From UBA685 sp002299005 (GTDB lineage Bacteria; Pseudomonadota; Alphaproteobacteria; Puniceispirillales; Puniceispirillaceae), in NCBI GenBank assembly GCA_963966775.1, contig CAXAAH010000035.1, forward strand, positions 1-14,508: a DNA stretch of 14,508 nt. The letters are read 5' to 3'. The notes beneath the pieces were generated by a model. The model was given only the letters and a program-made list of their open reading frames with translations, had not been told where the DNA came from and searched no databases. The translations under genes and the position numbers were made by a program. Shown here in pieces: positions 14,301-14,508 of this stretch (positions are counted from its first letter, which is position 1; each line of letters starts with the position of its first letter).

Positions 14301-14508
14301 TTACCGCGCGCTCTTTAGCAAGGCTGATAATTCATATAATTTATCAAGCGCTTGGCGCGGCGACAGCTCATCGACCATAATCTCTTCCAGCGCCTCTACC
14401 ACAGCGTGCGATTGCGGGGCCGCCTTTGGCATAGCCATCGCCGCATCAAATAATGGCAAAGCATCTAGCTTGGCACCTGCTGAGGCCTTTTGCCCCGATA
14501 TTTGTTGA
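14301..14508 (-). CDS. mutS: DNA mismatch repair protein MutS, C-terminal end (partial)
   Basis: An open frame on the minus strand enters from the window edge and ends with TAA at 14303-14301. The 68 visible residues contain LPLFDAA and EEIMVDELSPRQALDKLYELSALLKSAR. These match the MutS C-terminal tail (LPLF, a variable linker, then a D-E-L-S/T-P-R-x-A-L-x-x-L-Y-x-L-K segment used for tetramer formation). MutS binds mismatches and recruits MutL. Only the tail is present, so the ATPase and mismatch-binding domains cannot be checked. glnD starts 14 bases downstream, the usual mutS-glnD order in alphaproteobacteria. Confidence 0.88.
   Translation of the reverse strand, partial: QQISGQKASAGAKLDALPLFDAAMAMPKAAPQSHAVVEALEEIMVDELSPRQALDKLYELSALLKSAR

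Noticed and set aside
1..14508. New defence, mobile or biosynthetic system, CRISPR array, tRNA or rRNA genes
   Set aside because: Nearly all of the window is accounted for by known housekeeping families with small gaps; no integrase, transposase, toxin-antitoxin, CRISPR repeat or RNA gene structure was seen.

Overview
The window is a dense block of chromosomal housekeeping genes from an alphaproteobacterium. The main evidence is gene order. Read on the minus strand it runs mutS (C-terminal end only), glnD, murJ, trpS, an Nfu-type Fe-S scaffold gene, [two envelope genes], tsaB, rimI, miaB, phoH, ybeY, corC. This follows the mutS-glnD-mviN-trpS-nifU-like-yeaZ-rimI-(fur)-miaB-phoH-ybeY-hlyC/corC-lnt order known from Rhizobiales and Rhodospirillales relatives. 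The fairly AT-tolerant codon use and protein style would fit a marine lineage such as SAR116, but that placement is inference and the species cannot be named from the sequence.

Layout, right to left (direction of transcription). At 14508-11263 lie the mutS tail and the nitrogen-sensor gene glnD, then murJ (lipid II flippase), with glnD and murJ overlapping by one base. At 9523-7854 lie trpS and the Nfu scaffold gene; the latter has its own candidate promoter with a palindrome over the -10. At 7778-5353 sits a convergent pair of envelope genes not usually found in this block: a membrane-anchored Bax-type glucosaminidase with a long alanine-heptad stalk (minus) and a secreted polysaccharide deacetylase (plus, the only plus-strand gene). 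Their stop codons overlap inside one CTAG. At 5262-4039 are tsaB and rimI, abutting exactly. At 3980-31 are miaB, phoH, ybeY and corC, ybeY and corC overlapping by ATGA. The lnt start codon may lie at the extreme left edge.

Functionally the block mixes translation and tRNA modification (TrpS, TsaB, MiaB, YbeY, RimI), phosphate/RNA-related PhoH, nitrogen signalling (GlnD), DNA mismatch repair (MutS), Fe-S assembly (Nfu, plausibly relevant to the Fe-S enzyme MiaB) and cell-wall work (MurJ, glucosaminidase, deacetylase). Coding density is very high: no gap exceeds about 115 bases, and no RNA gene, insertion sequence, CRISPR array or phage gene was seen.

I found no convincing undescribed multi-gene system. 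The items most worth a look are: a regular 14-residue alanine repeat in the glucosaminidase stalk; a Gln replacing the first His of the deacetylase metal motif; a three-codon mini-ORF with an excellent ribosome binding site directly before ybeY; Asn-rich in-frame tandem repeats in TsaB and twice in GlnD; and adjoining palindromes in the tsaB/deacetylase divergent promoter.
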